Source: an uncultured Clostridia bacterium
GTDB taxonomy: Bacteria; Bacillota; Clostridia; Christensenellales; Pumilibacteraceae
Direction: 5' to 3'
NCBI GenBank assembly: GCA_934277845.1
Contig: CAKQVV010000038.1
Coordinates: 1 to 13,183, forward strand
Length of the DNA: 13,183 bases
The translations under genes were made by a program, and so were the position numbers. Every line of letters begins with the position of its first letter. Within the stretch, counting starts at the first letter, position 1. The notes under the pieces are model-generated. The model ran no database searches, was not told the origin of the DNA, and saw only the letters and a program-made list of their open reading frames with translations. This document shows positions 1-7,083 of this stretch, piece by piece.

Positions 1-1893
1 GTCAAATATTATACTCTTGAACTGGTGAATGCGGAAGCGGAAGAGCGAAAAATCGATATAGCTTTTGCTGCGGATATAGTACTCGGTGATTTCGGCGAGT
101 ATACTGCTCCGTCGCTGTTCGGCAAATTCGGGGACGGTTCGATAATTTTCCGTAACGCGGTCAACGGTAAAAAATGCGTCGTGTCGGCGGATGTCGCGGC
201 TTCGTCGTATTCGTTCAACCGATTGTCCATGCTGGACGGAAGCGGTAATTATACCTGCGTCGGTAACTTGAAGACTTTGCCCGGTACGAGCGCAATATAT
301 TCGTGTGAAATCATTTTGCCTGCATATGGAAAAAAGACTGTTACGTTCTGTTTGTCGTTCGGCGAAACACAGCCGCATCCGGAACTTGCAGGCGAAATAT
401 TGAAAAACGCACGCGAAAAATACGACGCGTTATCATGTGTGGAAATTATGTCGGGTATGTCGGGAATCGGGTATCTTTATAAATGGTTGCCGTATCAGAC
501 GCTGTGTTCGAGATTTTATGCCCGTACTGGATTTTATCAGGTAAGCGGCGCTTATGGGTTTCGCGACCAGTTGCAGGATTGTCTTGCGTTGTTGTACGTT
601 GATCCGAAAATTGTACGAGCGCATATCCTTACGGCGGCGAAGCATCAGTTCGAACGCGGTGACGTACAGCACTGGTGGCATCCGGAGTGTATCGGCGTGA
701 GAACTCATTTTGTAGATGATCGGCTGTTTTTGCCGCTCGTCGTGGCGGAGTATGTCATGTTCACCGGCGATAAAACGTTGTTTTCCGAGCGCGTGCCGTT
801 TCTTTGCGACGTGCCCATCGCGGATTCGCAAAAATCGGTTTATGCCGCGCCGGGGTACACCGAAACCGCCGAATCAATCGAAGAACATTGCTTGCGCGCT
901 ATATTTTCCACGGAACTGAACGAAAACGGCTTCGTATTGATGAAAGGCGGCGACTGGAACGACGGCATGGACAAAGTCGGAGAGAAAGGCAAGGGGATTA
1001 CTCTTTTCGGAACCATGTTTTTGTATTATGTGTGCGGTAAACTTTTGCCGCTTGTCGGAAATAAAGAAGTCAAAGATCGACTCCGTGATATTATGGAAGA
1101 AACTAAAAACGCCGCCGAACTTGCGTGGGACGGAGATAGGTATATCAGAGCGGTAACAGACGGCGGTACGGTGTTGGGCAGTAGATCATCGAACGAGTGC
1201 AAAATCGATATTCTCGTTCAGGCTTTTTCTGCAATTTCGGGTATTGCGCCGGCGCATAGAGTAAGCGTGGCTCTCGATACCGCGTATCGCTTGCTTGTCG
1301 ACGAACGAAGCGGCGTTGTAAAACTTCTCGATCCTCCTCTTAAAAATACGTCCGGAGTCGGCTATATAACGGATTATCCGGAAGGAATCCGTGAAAACGG
1401 AGGACAATACACGCACGCCGCGGTTTGGTTTGCGATCGCATTATTCGAATGCGGAGAATATGAACGTGCGATGAAAGTTTTACAGTTGCTTAACCCGATA
1501 GAAAAAGTAAAAACGAGGGAAGATATGGAAAAGTACGGTAATGAGCCGTACGTTATTTCGGCTGACGTTTATTCCGGCGAACATGCCGGCGAGGGAGGCT
1601 GGAGCTGGTATACCGGAGCCGCCGGCTGGCTTTATAAATGTATTACCGAAAAGTATCTCGGAATAAAAATCACCGGCGAAGTTCTTACTTTGAATCCGTG
1701 TTTAACCGATAGCGATCCCGGTTTTACGATCCGTATTCGTCGCGGTGGGTGTAATATAACGATTGTCGTCGATAATTCCGCAAAAGAAGGTGATTGGAGA
1801 TTGACTATAGGCGGAGTGACGTATAATTCCGCTTCGGTGCGGCTATTTTCCTCTCTTAATGGTAAAAATATAATGCTTTCACGACAAAAATAG
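1..1893 (+). CDS. GH94 family glycoside phosphorylase-type protein, C-terminal part (5' end outside window)
   Basis: The reading frame is open from base 1, so this is the 3' part (630 codons) of a larger gene; the GTG at 25 is internal. GH94 enzymes phosphorolyse or build beta-glucosidic links. Visible: remnant of the N-terminal beta-sandwich (residues about 1-125), then an (alpha/alpha)6 barrel with family blocks YQTLCSRFYARTGFYQ, GAYGFRDQLQD, GDVQHWWHP, GVRTHFVDDRLFLPL, the catalytic-acid motif GDWNDGM at residues 317-323, ENGGQYTHAAVW and GGWSWYTGAAGW, and a C-terminal beta region. The blocks EHCLRAI, QFERGDVQHWWHP and YARTGFYQVSGAYGFRDQLQD resemble, from memory, the GH94 part of cyclic beta-1,2-glucan synthase (NdvB/Cgs) and 1,2-beta-oligoglucan phosphorylase more than cellobiose phosphorylase. 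Substrate and total length cannot be decided because the N-terminus is missing. Family call is firm; the beta-1,2-glucan link is inference. Confidence 0.9.
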   Translation, partial: VKYYTLELVNAEAEERKIDIAFAADIVLGDFGEYTAPSLFGKFGDGSIIFRNAVNGKKCVVSADVAASSYSFNRLSMLDGSGNYTCVGNLKTLPGTSAIYSCEIILPAYGKKTVTFCLSFGETQPHPELAGEILKNAREKYDALSCVEIMSGMSGIGYLYKWLPYQTLCSRFYARTGFYQVSGAYGFRDQLQDCLALLYVDPKIVRAHILTAAKHQFERGDVQHWWHPECIGVRTHFVDDRLFLPLVVAEYVMFTGDKTLFSERVPFLCDVPIADSQKSVYAAPGYTETAESIEEHCLRAIFSTELNENGFVLMKGGDWNDGMDKVGEKGKGITLFGTMFLYYVCGKLLPLVGNKEVKDRLRDIMEETKNAAELAWDGDRYIRAVTDGGTVLGSRSSNECKIDILVQAFSAISGIAPAHRVSVALDTAYRLLVDERSGVVKLLDPPLKNTSGVGYITDYPEGIRENGGQYTHAAVWFAIALFECGEYERAMKVLQLLNPIEKVKTREDMEKYGNEPYVISADVYSGEHAGEGGWSWYTGAAGWLYKCITEKYLGIKITGEVLTLNPCLTDSDPGFTIRIRRGGCNITIVVDNSAKEGDWRLTIGGVTYNSASVRLFSSLNGKNIMLSRQK

Positions 1894-1898
1894 AGTAC

Positions 1899-1911
1899 TA
1901 TGTCAGACATA
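1899..1911. repeat. Short inverted repeat after the GH94 gene, possible weak terminator
   Basis: TATGTC-A-GACATA is a perfect 13-base dyad 6 bases past the GH94 stop. As RNA it could fold only as a 5-bp stem (TATGT/ACATA) with a CAG loop, followed by TTGTTTAATTTTT. That is weak for an intrinsic terminator; it could equally be chance or a protein site. Confidence 0.25.
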
Positions 1912-2001
1912 ATTGTTTAATTTTTACTGCAATTCCCTTATTGTTAACTAAGTTTACGGCATTTGATTCTATAAAATATAAGCGTTCCGAGATTGCTTTG
2001 C

Positions 2002-2030
2002 TTGCAAATTGCGTCCAAAGGTTGTATAAT
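2002..2030 (+). promoter_or_regulatory. rarA promoter, predicted to give a leaderless mRNA
   Basis: A TTGCAA -35 box (2002-2007) is followed by a 17-bp spacer and a perfect TATAAT -10 box (2025-2030). The A of the rarA ATG is at 2037, seven bases after the last -10 base, which is the usual position of transcription start. The mRNA would then begin at the start codon. The only SD-like string (AAAGG, 2017-2021) is 15 nt from the ATG and lies inside the promoter, so it would not be transcribed. Confidence 0.7.
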
Positions 2031-2036
2031 AACAAT

Positions 2037-3353
2037 ATGGATTTGTTTGACTTTTCGACGAATAAAAAATCGGTTGCGCCGCTCGCTGATCGCATGCGAC
2101 CGAAGAACCTGTCCGAGTTTATAGGACAGGAGCATTTGATTTATAATAATTCGCTGCTTGTTCGTGCGATCAGGGCGGATAAACTGGGCAGTTGTATATT
2201 TTTCGGTCCGCCCGGTACCGGCAAAACCACACTTGCGTCGGTTATCGCAAATTCGACGGCCGGAGCGTTTGAAAAACTTAACGCGGTGTCCAGCGGCGTT
2301 GCCGACGCAAAGCGCGTGATCGAAGAGGCGAAAGAGAGGCTGAAACTTTACGGAAAGAAAACTTATTTGCTTCTTGACGAGTGTCATCGCTGGAACAAGG
2401 CTCAGTCCGATTGTGTATTGTCGGCAATAGAGGACGGCAGTATAATTTTCATAGGTTCGACCACGGAAAACCCGTATATTTCTATGACTCGCGCAATAGT
2501 TTCCCGCTGCCGCGTCTTCGAACTTAAAAGCCTTAACGAGGACGACATAATAAAGGGATTGAAACGCGCGATTGCAGACAAAGAAAACGGGTACGGCAAT
2601 ATGAAGCTTACAGTGACCGACGCCGCGCTTCGCCACTTTGCATGGGGAGCGTCCGGGGATCTTCGGAACGCTCTTAACGGATTGGAACTTGCCGTACTCA
2701 CGACGCCGCCCGCCGCAGACGGAAGCGTCACGGTCGACAAAACCGCCGCAGAACAGTCCATTCAGCAAAAGACGATTTCGGTCGACGAAAGCACATATTA
2801 CGATATGCTCAGCGCATATTGCAAGTCGCTTCGCGGTTCCGATTCCGATGCCGCGCTTTACTGGGCGTTTCGGCTGATAGCATCGGGGCTTGATCCGCTG
2901 ATTATTTTTCGCCGCACGATCGCGCACGCAAGCGAAGACGTGGGGCTTGCCGACAGCAATGCGCTGATAGTCGCGGTGAACGCCATGACCGCGTATGAAA
3001 AGCTCGGACCGCCGGAAGGTTTTCTCGCGCTCAGCCACGCGATCATATACGTCTGTACCGCACCGAAATCGAATTCCGTCGTGATCGCCATGAACGAAGC
3101 GCAACGCGCGGTTAAGGATTGCGGCGCAAGTTATGTTCCGCTGCATCTTCGTAATACCGATTATTCGACGCTGGACAAAAGTGACAAACCCTATATATAT
3201 CCTCACGATTTCGGCGGTTATGCCGAGCAACAGTATTTACCGGACGAGCTTGTCGGCACAAAATTCTACCGTCCGTCCGAAAACGGCAAAGAGAAAGAGA
3301 TCCGGGAATTTATGGCGTATATATCGGATTTTATTAAAAACAAGCGGAAGTAA
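2037..3353 (+). CDS. rarA: Replication-associated recombination protein A (RarA/MgsA), AAA+ ATPase
   Basis: A 438-residue cytoplasmic AAA+ ATPase of the clamp-loader-like RarA/MgsA/WRNIP1 family, which acts at stalled replication forks. The N-terminus MDLFDF and the block APLADRMRPKNLSEFIGQEH match the family start, so ATG 2037 is preferred; the frame also extends upstream to TTG 1941, giving a non-family extension. Seen: Walker A GPPGTGKT (57-64), Walker B LLLDECHR (111-118; the family more often has DEIHRF, here DECHRW), sensor 1 STTEN (141-145), arginine-finger region SRCR (156-159), and the C-terminal tetramerisation part with DVGLADSNAL and KLGPPEGFLALSHA. Length is normal (about 420-450). 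It has its own promoter at 2002-2030 and apparently no ribosome binding site. The next gene, an ABC ATPase, starts 39 bp downstream with its own SD. Confidence 0.95.
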   Translation: MDLFDFSTNKKSVAPLADRMRPKNLSEFIGQEHLIYNNSLLVRAIRADKLGSCIFFGPPGTGKTTLASVIANSTAGAFEKLNAVSSGVADAKRVIEEAKERLKLYGKKTYLLLDECHRWNKAQSDCVLSAIEDGSIIFIGSTTENPYISMTRAIVSRCRVFELKSLNEDDIIKGLKRAIADKENGYGNMKLTVTDAALRHFAWGASGDLRNALNGLELAVLTTPPAADGSVTVDKTAAEQSIQQKTISVDESTYYDMLSAYCKSLRGSDSDAALYWAFRLIASGLDPLIIFRRTIAHASEDVGLADSNALIVAVNAMTAYEKLGPPEGFLALSHAIIYVCTAPKSNSVVIAMNEAQRAVKDCGASYVPLHLRNTDYSTLDKSDKPYIYPHDFGGYAEQQYLPDELVGTKFYRPSENGKEKEIREFMAYISDFIKNKRK

Positions 3354-3366
3354 CGGTGCCCGTTTT
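3352..3366 (+). terminator. Possible weak intrinsic terminator after rarA
   Basis: AACGG-TGC-CCGTT overlaps the rarA stop codon and forms a 5-bp stem with a triloop, followed by a T/A-rich run (TTATATTTTAATATTTT). The stem is short, so termination would at best be partial; rarA and the exporter genes may be cotranscribed. Confidence 0.3.
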
Positions 3367-3392
3367 ATATTTTAATATTTTAAGGAGAATAA

Positions 3393-4217
3393 ATGCTTAA
3401 AATTTCACACGTTTCGAAAACGTATAATCACAGTACGGTAAAGGCGGTCGACGATCTCAGTCTCGAACTTAAACCCGGCGAGATCTATGGGTTTTTAGGA
3501 CCGAACGGTGCTGGAAAAACCACGACGATAAAAATGCTCACGGGGATTTTGTCTTACGAAGAGGGCGAAATCGAGATTTGCGGTTTCGACATGAAGCGCG
3601 ATCCGATCAACGCAAAGCGCAACGTCGGTTATGTTTCCGACAACGACGTCATCTATGATAAACTCACCGGCAAAGAGTACGTGAATTTCCTCGCCGACAT
3701 CTACGGTGTTTCGCTGGAAAATCGCAAGGCACGTGTCGAGCATTTGCTCGAACTGTTTCATCTTACCGAAGCGTTCGATAATCCGATCAGGACTTATTCG
3801 CACGGCATGAAGCAAAAGATATCCATAATCGGAGCATTGATACATAACCCGAAACTCTGGGTGCTGGACGAACCGATGATGGGACTCGATCCGCAGTCTG
3901 CGTACGAGCTCAAAGAACTTATGCGTCGTCATTGCAAAGAGGGCAATACCGTGTTTTTTTCGACGCACGTTCTCGACGTTGCCGAAAAGATTTGCGATCG
4001 CGTGGGTATTATCGTCAAAGGGAAACTCGTGACTTCCGGCACTATCGAAGAAGTCAAAGCGCAGGCGAACGACGAGTCGCTGGAAGAAGCGTTTCTGGCT
4101 GTTGCGGGCGAAGGTTTTACTATTGCCGAAAACCGCGATTTGTCTGCCGGGGAAACTAAAAACGAATCGGCAGAACATACTTCCGGGACTGTCGATGCCG
4201 ACGATAAAGCGGAGTAA
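3393..4217 (+). CDS. ABC transporter ATP-binding protein (ABC-2-type exporter)
   Basis: A 274-residue nucleotide-binding subunit that would power the membrane protein encoded 4 bp downstream. Seen: Walker A GPNGAGKT (36-43), signature YSHGMKQK (135-142, SHGM in place of LSGGQ, common in this exporter branch), Walker B LWVLDEP (155-161), D-loop GLDP (164-167), and switch histidine H192 in STHVLD. The expected Q-loop glutamine is not present: the aligned stretch reads GYVSDND, putting Asp83 at that place. After about residue 235 comes a Glu/Asp/Thr-rich tail of about 40 residues outside the ATPase fold. The start is set by AAGGAG at 3382-3387, 5 nt before the ATG. Substrate is unknown; Ecs/Yth-like exporters are the nearest type I recall. 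Confidence 0.93.
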   Translation: MLKISHVSKTYNHSTVKAVDDLSLELKPGEIYGFLGPNGAGKTTTIKMLTGILSYEEGEIEICGFDMKRDPINAKRNVGYVSDNDVIYDKLTGKEYVNFLADIYGVSLENRKARVEHLLELFHLTEAFDNPIRTYSHGMKQKISIIGALIHNPKLWVLDEPMMGLDPQSAYELKELMRRHCKEGNTVFFSTHVLDVAEKICDRVGIIVKGKLVTSGTIEEVKAQANDESLEEAFLAVAGEGFTIAENRDLSAGETKNESAEHTSGTVDADDKAE

Positions 4218-4221
4218 TCCG

Positions 4222-5922
4222 ATGAAAAACTATTTCACGATTTTCAAGCTGCTCTTCAAGTATATGTTCCGCAAAAGCGGAGAAAAGGGCAGTAAATGGA
4301 TATGGGCGGCATACATATTCGTCGGACTCGTGTTTGCCGGCGTGATTGCGTCGATTTGCGGCACGGTAGCGGTGCTTGCGAGTACAGTCAACTCTATGGG
4401 ACTGTTGCCCGAATTTATCACGCTTATGCTTGCGGCGGCGTGCGTGTCGGTGGTTTTGCTCGGACTCGTGCCAATGATGACGTACCTGTATTTTTCGCGC
4501 GATACCGAGTTTATGCTCACTTTGCCCGTCAAGCCGTCGACGGTATTCATGGCAAAATTGTCCGTGGTTTACCTCACGGAAATTATCGTCAGCACGGTAG
4601 TGATGATCCCGGCAATGCTGTCGGTCGGTATAATCACCGGACAAGGCGCGTTGTTTTATATAATAACCGTGATTGCGGTTTTGCTCGTTCCTGCGATTCC
4701 GTTGGTGCTGGTTGCAATACTTGCTATTCCGCTGATGTGGATCGTCAGTTTTTTCAAAAACAAGGGCGCGCTTACCTCAATAGTGGTGATCGTACTGGGT
4801 TGCGGAGTTTTTGCCGCATATTACATGCTCGTTGTCGGTATTTCTTCGTCGGGCGGAGAAATCGATCCGGAAGCGTTGGCCGCGGCACTGGCTTCGTCGC
4901 TCGATCTTGCGGCAAAATTGCTTGTTCCGCTTGCGGCAATTGCCAGACTTGCGACGTTATCTGCCAGGACCGCGTTCGGCGAATTTTCAGTCGGTATTGC
5001 TTCGCTTATAAACCTTGCGGTGTTTGTCGGTTTCGTAGCGGTGCTTCTCGCTATTGCGGTACTCGTGTCGGCGTCCGTTTATCGCAGAGGTGCGCGCAGT
5101 ATTCTCGAAGGCGGAACGAAAAAGAACGCAAGCAAGGTCGAATTCAAGGAAAGCGGTTCGGCTTTCTCGGCATTTTTCAAAAAGGAATGGCGCGAACTCG
5201 TCCGTACTCCGGCGTTTGCGTATCAATGCCTTTCGGGGATATTGCTGTGTCCGATCATTATTTATTTTATGTCGACGATGTTTTCGTCGGGAATGGAAAC
5301 GGGCAACGGTGACGGCGAGATAATCACTGCTGACGTCATTAAACTCGTTAATCTGATACGGAGTTTCGTGCTTATCGGATTTATCGCAATGTTCAGCGTA
5401 AGCATGAACGTCGGCGCGTCCACTGCCATCACGCGCGAGGGCGGGAACTTTTACCTTCTGAAAGTCGTACCCGTGCCGTATCGCACGCTCATCAGGGCGA
5501 AAGTCTTATTGTACGTGCTGATTTCGTCGCTGTCGATTGCAACTTCGCTTGTTGTGTCGGCAATCCTTGCGTTCGATCCGGTAAACGTGATCTTCGGCGC
5601 GGTCTTCCTTCTTTTGTATAACTACGGTTATAACTGTTTTTGCATCTACTTCGACTTGCGCCGCCCGAAACTGAACTGGTCGACGCCCAACGAGGCGTTC
5701 AAGAACAACCGTAACGCCGTCTTGCCGATGCTCATCAATATGGCGGTAGCGGTGCTGTTGATCGCGGTGCCGATAATTTTTGTAATGTTTTTGCCGTCTG
5801 CCGTCGTGGCGAAAGTAATATCGTGGACAATACTTTGCGGAGTAGGCGTGACCGTAGCGGTAGTTTTTCACAACCTTTTGTACGCAAATGTCGACAATCT
5901 TTTTGAAAGGATCGTTCCGTAA
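4222..5922 (+). CDS. ABC exporter membrane subunit, ABC-2-like, unknown substrate
   Basis: A 566-residue polytopic membrane protein, partner of the preceding ATPase. ATG 4222 is chosen over upstream in-frame starts because GGAG (4211-4214) lies 7 nt before it and it leaves a 4-bp gap after the ATPase stop. By eye about 12-14 hydrophobic segments are visible, in two halves separated by a hydrophilic stretch around residues 300-330. Recognisable blocks are FFKKEWRELVRTPAFAYQ (a coupling-helix-like start of the second half), REGGNFYLLKVVPVPYRTL, and FDLRRPKLNW followed by NEAFKNN, all typical of large 'putative ABC exporter' permeases of Firmicutes. No substrate can be inferred from the neighbours. 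The gene ends in front of a strong bidirectional terminator. Confidence 0.88.
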   Translation: MKNYFTIFKLLFKYMFRKSGEKGSKWIWAAYIFVGLVFAGVIASICGTVAVLASTVNSMGLLPEFITLMLAAACVSVVLLGLVPMMTYLYFSRDTEFMLTLPVKPSTVFMAKLSVVYLTEIIVSTVVMIPAMLSVGIITGQGALFYIITVIAVLLVPAIPLVLVAILAIPLMWIVSFFKNKGALTSIVVIVLGCGVFAAYYMLVVGISSSGGEIDPEALAAALASSLDLAAKLLVPLAAIARLATLSARTAFGEFSVGIASLINLAVFVGFVAVLLAIAVLVSASVYRRGARSILEGGTKKNASKVEFKESGSAFSAFFKKEWRELVRTPAFAYQCLSGILLCPIIIYFMSTMFSSGMETGNGDGEIITADVIKLVNLIRSFVLIGFIAMFSVSMNVGASTAITREGGNFYLLKVVPVPYRTLIRAKVLLYVLISSLSIATSLVVSAILAFDPVNVIFGAVFLLLYNYGYNCFCIYFDLRRPKLNWSTPNEAFKNNRNAVLPMLINMAVAVLLIAVPIIFVMFLPSAVVAKVISWTILCGVGVTVAVVFHNLLYANVDNLFERIVP

Positions 5923-5950
5923 ATTTAGTGGCTTTACAGAATAGAACAAA

Positions 5951-5980
5951 AAACCGCTTTGCTCGATTGCAAGGCGGTTT
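5951..5980. terminator. Bidirectional intrinsic terminator between the ABC permease and GDPD genes
   Basis: AAACCGCTTTGC and GCAAGGCGGTTT form a 12-bp stem (one G·U pair) with a TCGATT loop. An A-run (5948-5953) precedes it, giving a U-run on the minus strand, and TTTACTTTAT follows on the plus strand. It sits between two convergent genes (stops at 5922 and 6007), so it can serve both. Confidence 0.88.
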
Positions 5981-6006
5981 ACTTTATACGTTTGAGGCAA
6001 GCGGAA

Positions 6007-6744
6007 TTATTCTTCTTTTTCGCCGATAACCGGAATGAAGTTCTCGAAAATAATGTTATCGCAATGCGGCAGGCATTTTTCCATTTCGGCATTTGAACGC
6101 ACGGTCCAGGCGAGAACGGGGAGTTTTGTTCTGGAAACGTATTTGTTCGGAAGGTTTGCGTGGTTGTACGAAACGAAATCGGGGGCAGAAACTTTGTTCA
6201 TTTTCAGGCGTTTGAGAACGAAACGTTTGAAAAATCCGAGGTCCTTTTTGTCGAAAAAGCAGGAAAGTTGACCGCGAGGAATTTGCGGCGCATTCTTTTT
6301 GAAAAACTCCATCGAGTAGGGGTTGAAAGACTGAACTGCATATTCGCCTTTATACGACGACAAAAGATCGAGAACGTCACGTTCGAGTTGACCGACTGCC
6401 GATTCGTTTTTGATTTCGATAAGAAGCGGAGTTCTGCCGTCAACGAATTCAAGCAGTTCTTTAAAAGTAGGGATACGCTCGTTTGAGTTTTTCAGACGCA
6501 CTTCTTCGAGATCCTGTTTTGTCATGTTGGAAACGTAGCCGTCGCGATCGGTCATTCTGGTGAGTTTTTCGTCGTGAAAAACAACTACCGTGCCGTCGGC
6601 AATGGGGCGAACGTCGGTTTCGATGGGGAATCCCTCATCGATCGCTTTTGCGAAAGCGGCGAGCGAATTTTCGGGAATATCTGTTCCGTGAAGCCCTCTG
6701 TGCGCAATCGGATGCGAGAACAACCAAGATTTTTTTATATCCAT
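6007..6744 (-). CDS. Glycerophosphodiester phosphodiesterase family protein
   Basis: A 245-residue TIM-barrel GDPD enzyme that would hydrolyse glycerophosphodiesters to sn-glycerol 3-phosphate and an alcohol. Catalytic and metal-site residues are present in the expected order: HRG (15-17), PENS (24-27), IETDV with E42 and D44, FHDEKL with H57 and D58, then LLIEIK with E110 and K112, and later QSFNP and LAWTV. No signal peptide or membrane segment is visible, so it is probably cytoplasmic, acting on products of phospholipid turnover. The start is supported by AGAGGT (complement of 6755-6760) 10 nt upstream. It is transcribed divergently from lepA, with a candidate promoter 142 nt upstream of the start codon. 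UgpQ- or GlpQ-like naming would be a guess. Confidence 0.93.
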   Translation of the reverse strand: MDIKKSWLFSHPIAHRGLHGTDIPENSLAAFAKAIDEGFPIETDVRPIADGTVVVFHDEKLTRMTDRDGYVSNMTKQDLEEVRLKNSNERIPTFKELLEFVDGRTPLLIEIKNESAVGQLERDVLDLLSSYKGEYAVQSFNPYSMEFFKKNAPQIPRGQLSCFFDKKDLGFFKRFVLKRLKMNKVSAPDFVSYNHANLPNKYVSRTKLPVLAWTVRSNAEMEKCLPHCDNIIFENFIPVIGEKEE

Positions 6745-6892
6745 AATTCTTTTTACCTCTTAAGCCCGTATGAAGATAATCGGGGGAAACGTTCTGACAA
6801 TCGGGATCGTGGTAAAAACATAAAGTTAAAGAGACAAAACGACGAACCGAAAGCATAGCGAAAAGTACGCGCGAACGCTTGTTTCACAAATT

Positions 6893-6922
6893 ATTATAGC
6901 ACAGGAGCAGGCGAATATGCAA
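6893..6922 (-). promoter_or_regulatory. Candidate promoter for the GDPD gene
   Basis: On the minus strand TTGCAT (complement of 6917-6922) is followed by an 18-bp spacer and TATAAT (complement of 6893-6898). Transcription would start near 6886 and leave a leader of about 142 nt. The -35 resembles those of rarA and lepA (TTGCNN). Confidence 0.55.
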
Positions 6923-6976
6923 GAGATTTTTCATATAATTACGTCGCATGTGCCGTAAATATGCAAGAATTTTCAA
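6914..6976. repeat. Two direct repeats AATATGCAAGA, 44 bp apart
   Basis: AATATGCAAGA at 6914-6924 and again at 6958-6968, each followed by a similar tail (GATTTTTCA and ATTTTCA). The first copy covers the -35 box of the GDPD promoter. The second would offer another minus-strand TTGCAT but has no good -10 at the proper distance. The function is unknown; an operator pair or a duplicated, decayed promoter are both possible. Confidence 0.5.
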
Positions 6977-7006
6977 AAAAGCGTCATAAAGTCAATCGTG
7001 ATGCTG

Positions 7007-7024
7007 CGAAAATCCCGATTTTCG
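7007..7024. repeat. Perfect inverted repeat upstream of the lepA promoter
   Basis: CGAAAATC-CC-GATTTTCG, 8-bp arms around two bases, centred about 68 bp upstream of the predicted lepA transcription start. Two more GCGAAAA copies follow at 7027 and 7038. It could be a regulator site; no downstream T-run supports a terminator reading. Confidence 0.45.
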
Positions 7025-7048
7025 GTGCGAAAAACTAGCGAAAAGCGT

Positions 7049-7077
7049 TTGCGTTTTGTTCGGCTTTATCGTATAAT
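7049..7077 (+). promoter_or_regulatory. lepA promoter, predicted to give a leaderless mRNA
   Basis: TTGCGT (7049-7054), 17-bp spacer, TATAAT (7072-7077). The A of the lepA ATG (7084) is seven bases after the last -10 base, the same geometry as at rarA. No purine-rich Shine-Dalgarno string lies between the promoter and the ATG; the six intervening bases are AGCGTT. Confidence 0.7.
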
Positions 7078-7083
7078 AGCGTT

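Larger units (their letters stand above)
6745..7083. other. Divergent intergenic region, GDPD gene / lepA
   Basis: 339 bp without a credible gene. It holds the minus-strand GDPD leader of about 142 nt (6745-6886; no riboswitch or strong hairpin recognised), the GDPD promoter (6893-6922), a pair of direct repeats (6914-6933 and 6958-6976), a perfect inverted repeat (7007-7024), three copies of GCGAAAA (7006, 7027, 7038) and the lepA promoter (7049-7077). Confidence 0.7.

Noticed and set aside
1944..3230. 428-codon open frame on the minus strand opposite rarA
   Set aside because: It lies fully opposite a gene with all RarA motifs, its translation is rich in Arg/Cys/His with no family motif, and it is explained by the codon bias of rarA.
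4296..5312. 338-codon open frame inside the ABC permease gene in another frame
   Set aside because: The overlapping permease frame has membrane segments and family blocks; this frame gives a Cys/Arg-rich translation typical of an out-of-frame shadow.
6931..6940. Plus-strand TATAAT at 6934-6939 as a second lepA promoter
   Set aside because: No -35-like hexamer at 16-18 bp upstream (GCGAAT at 17 bp); the 7049-7077 promoter is much better.
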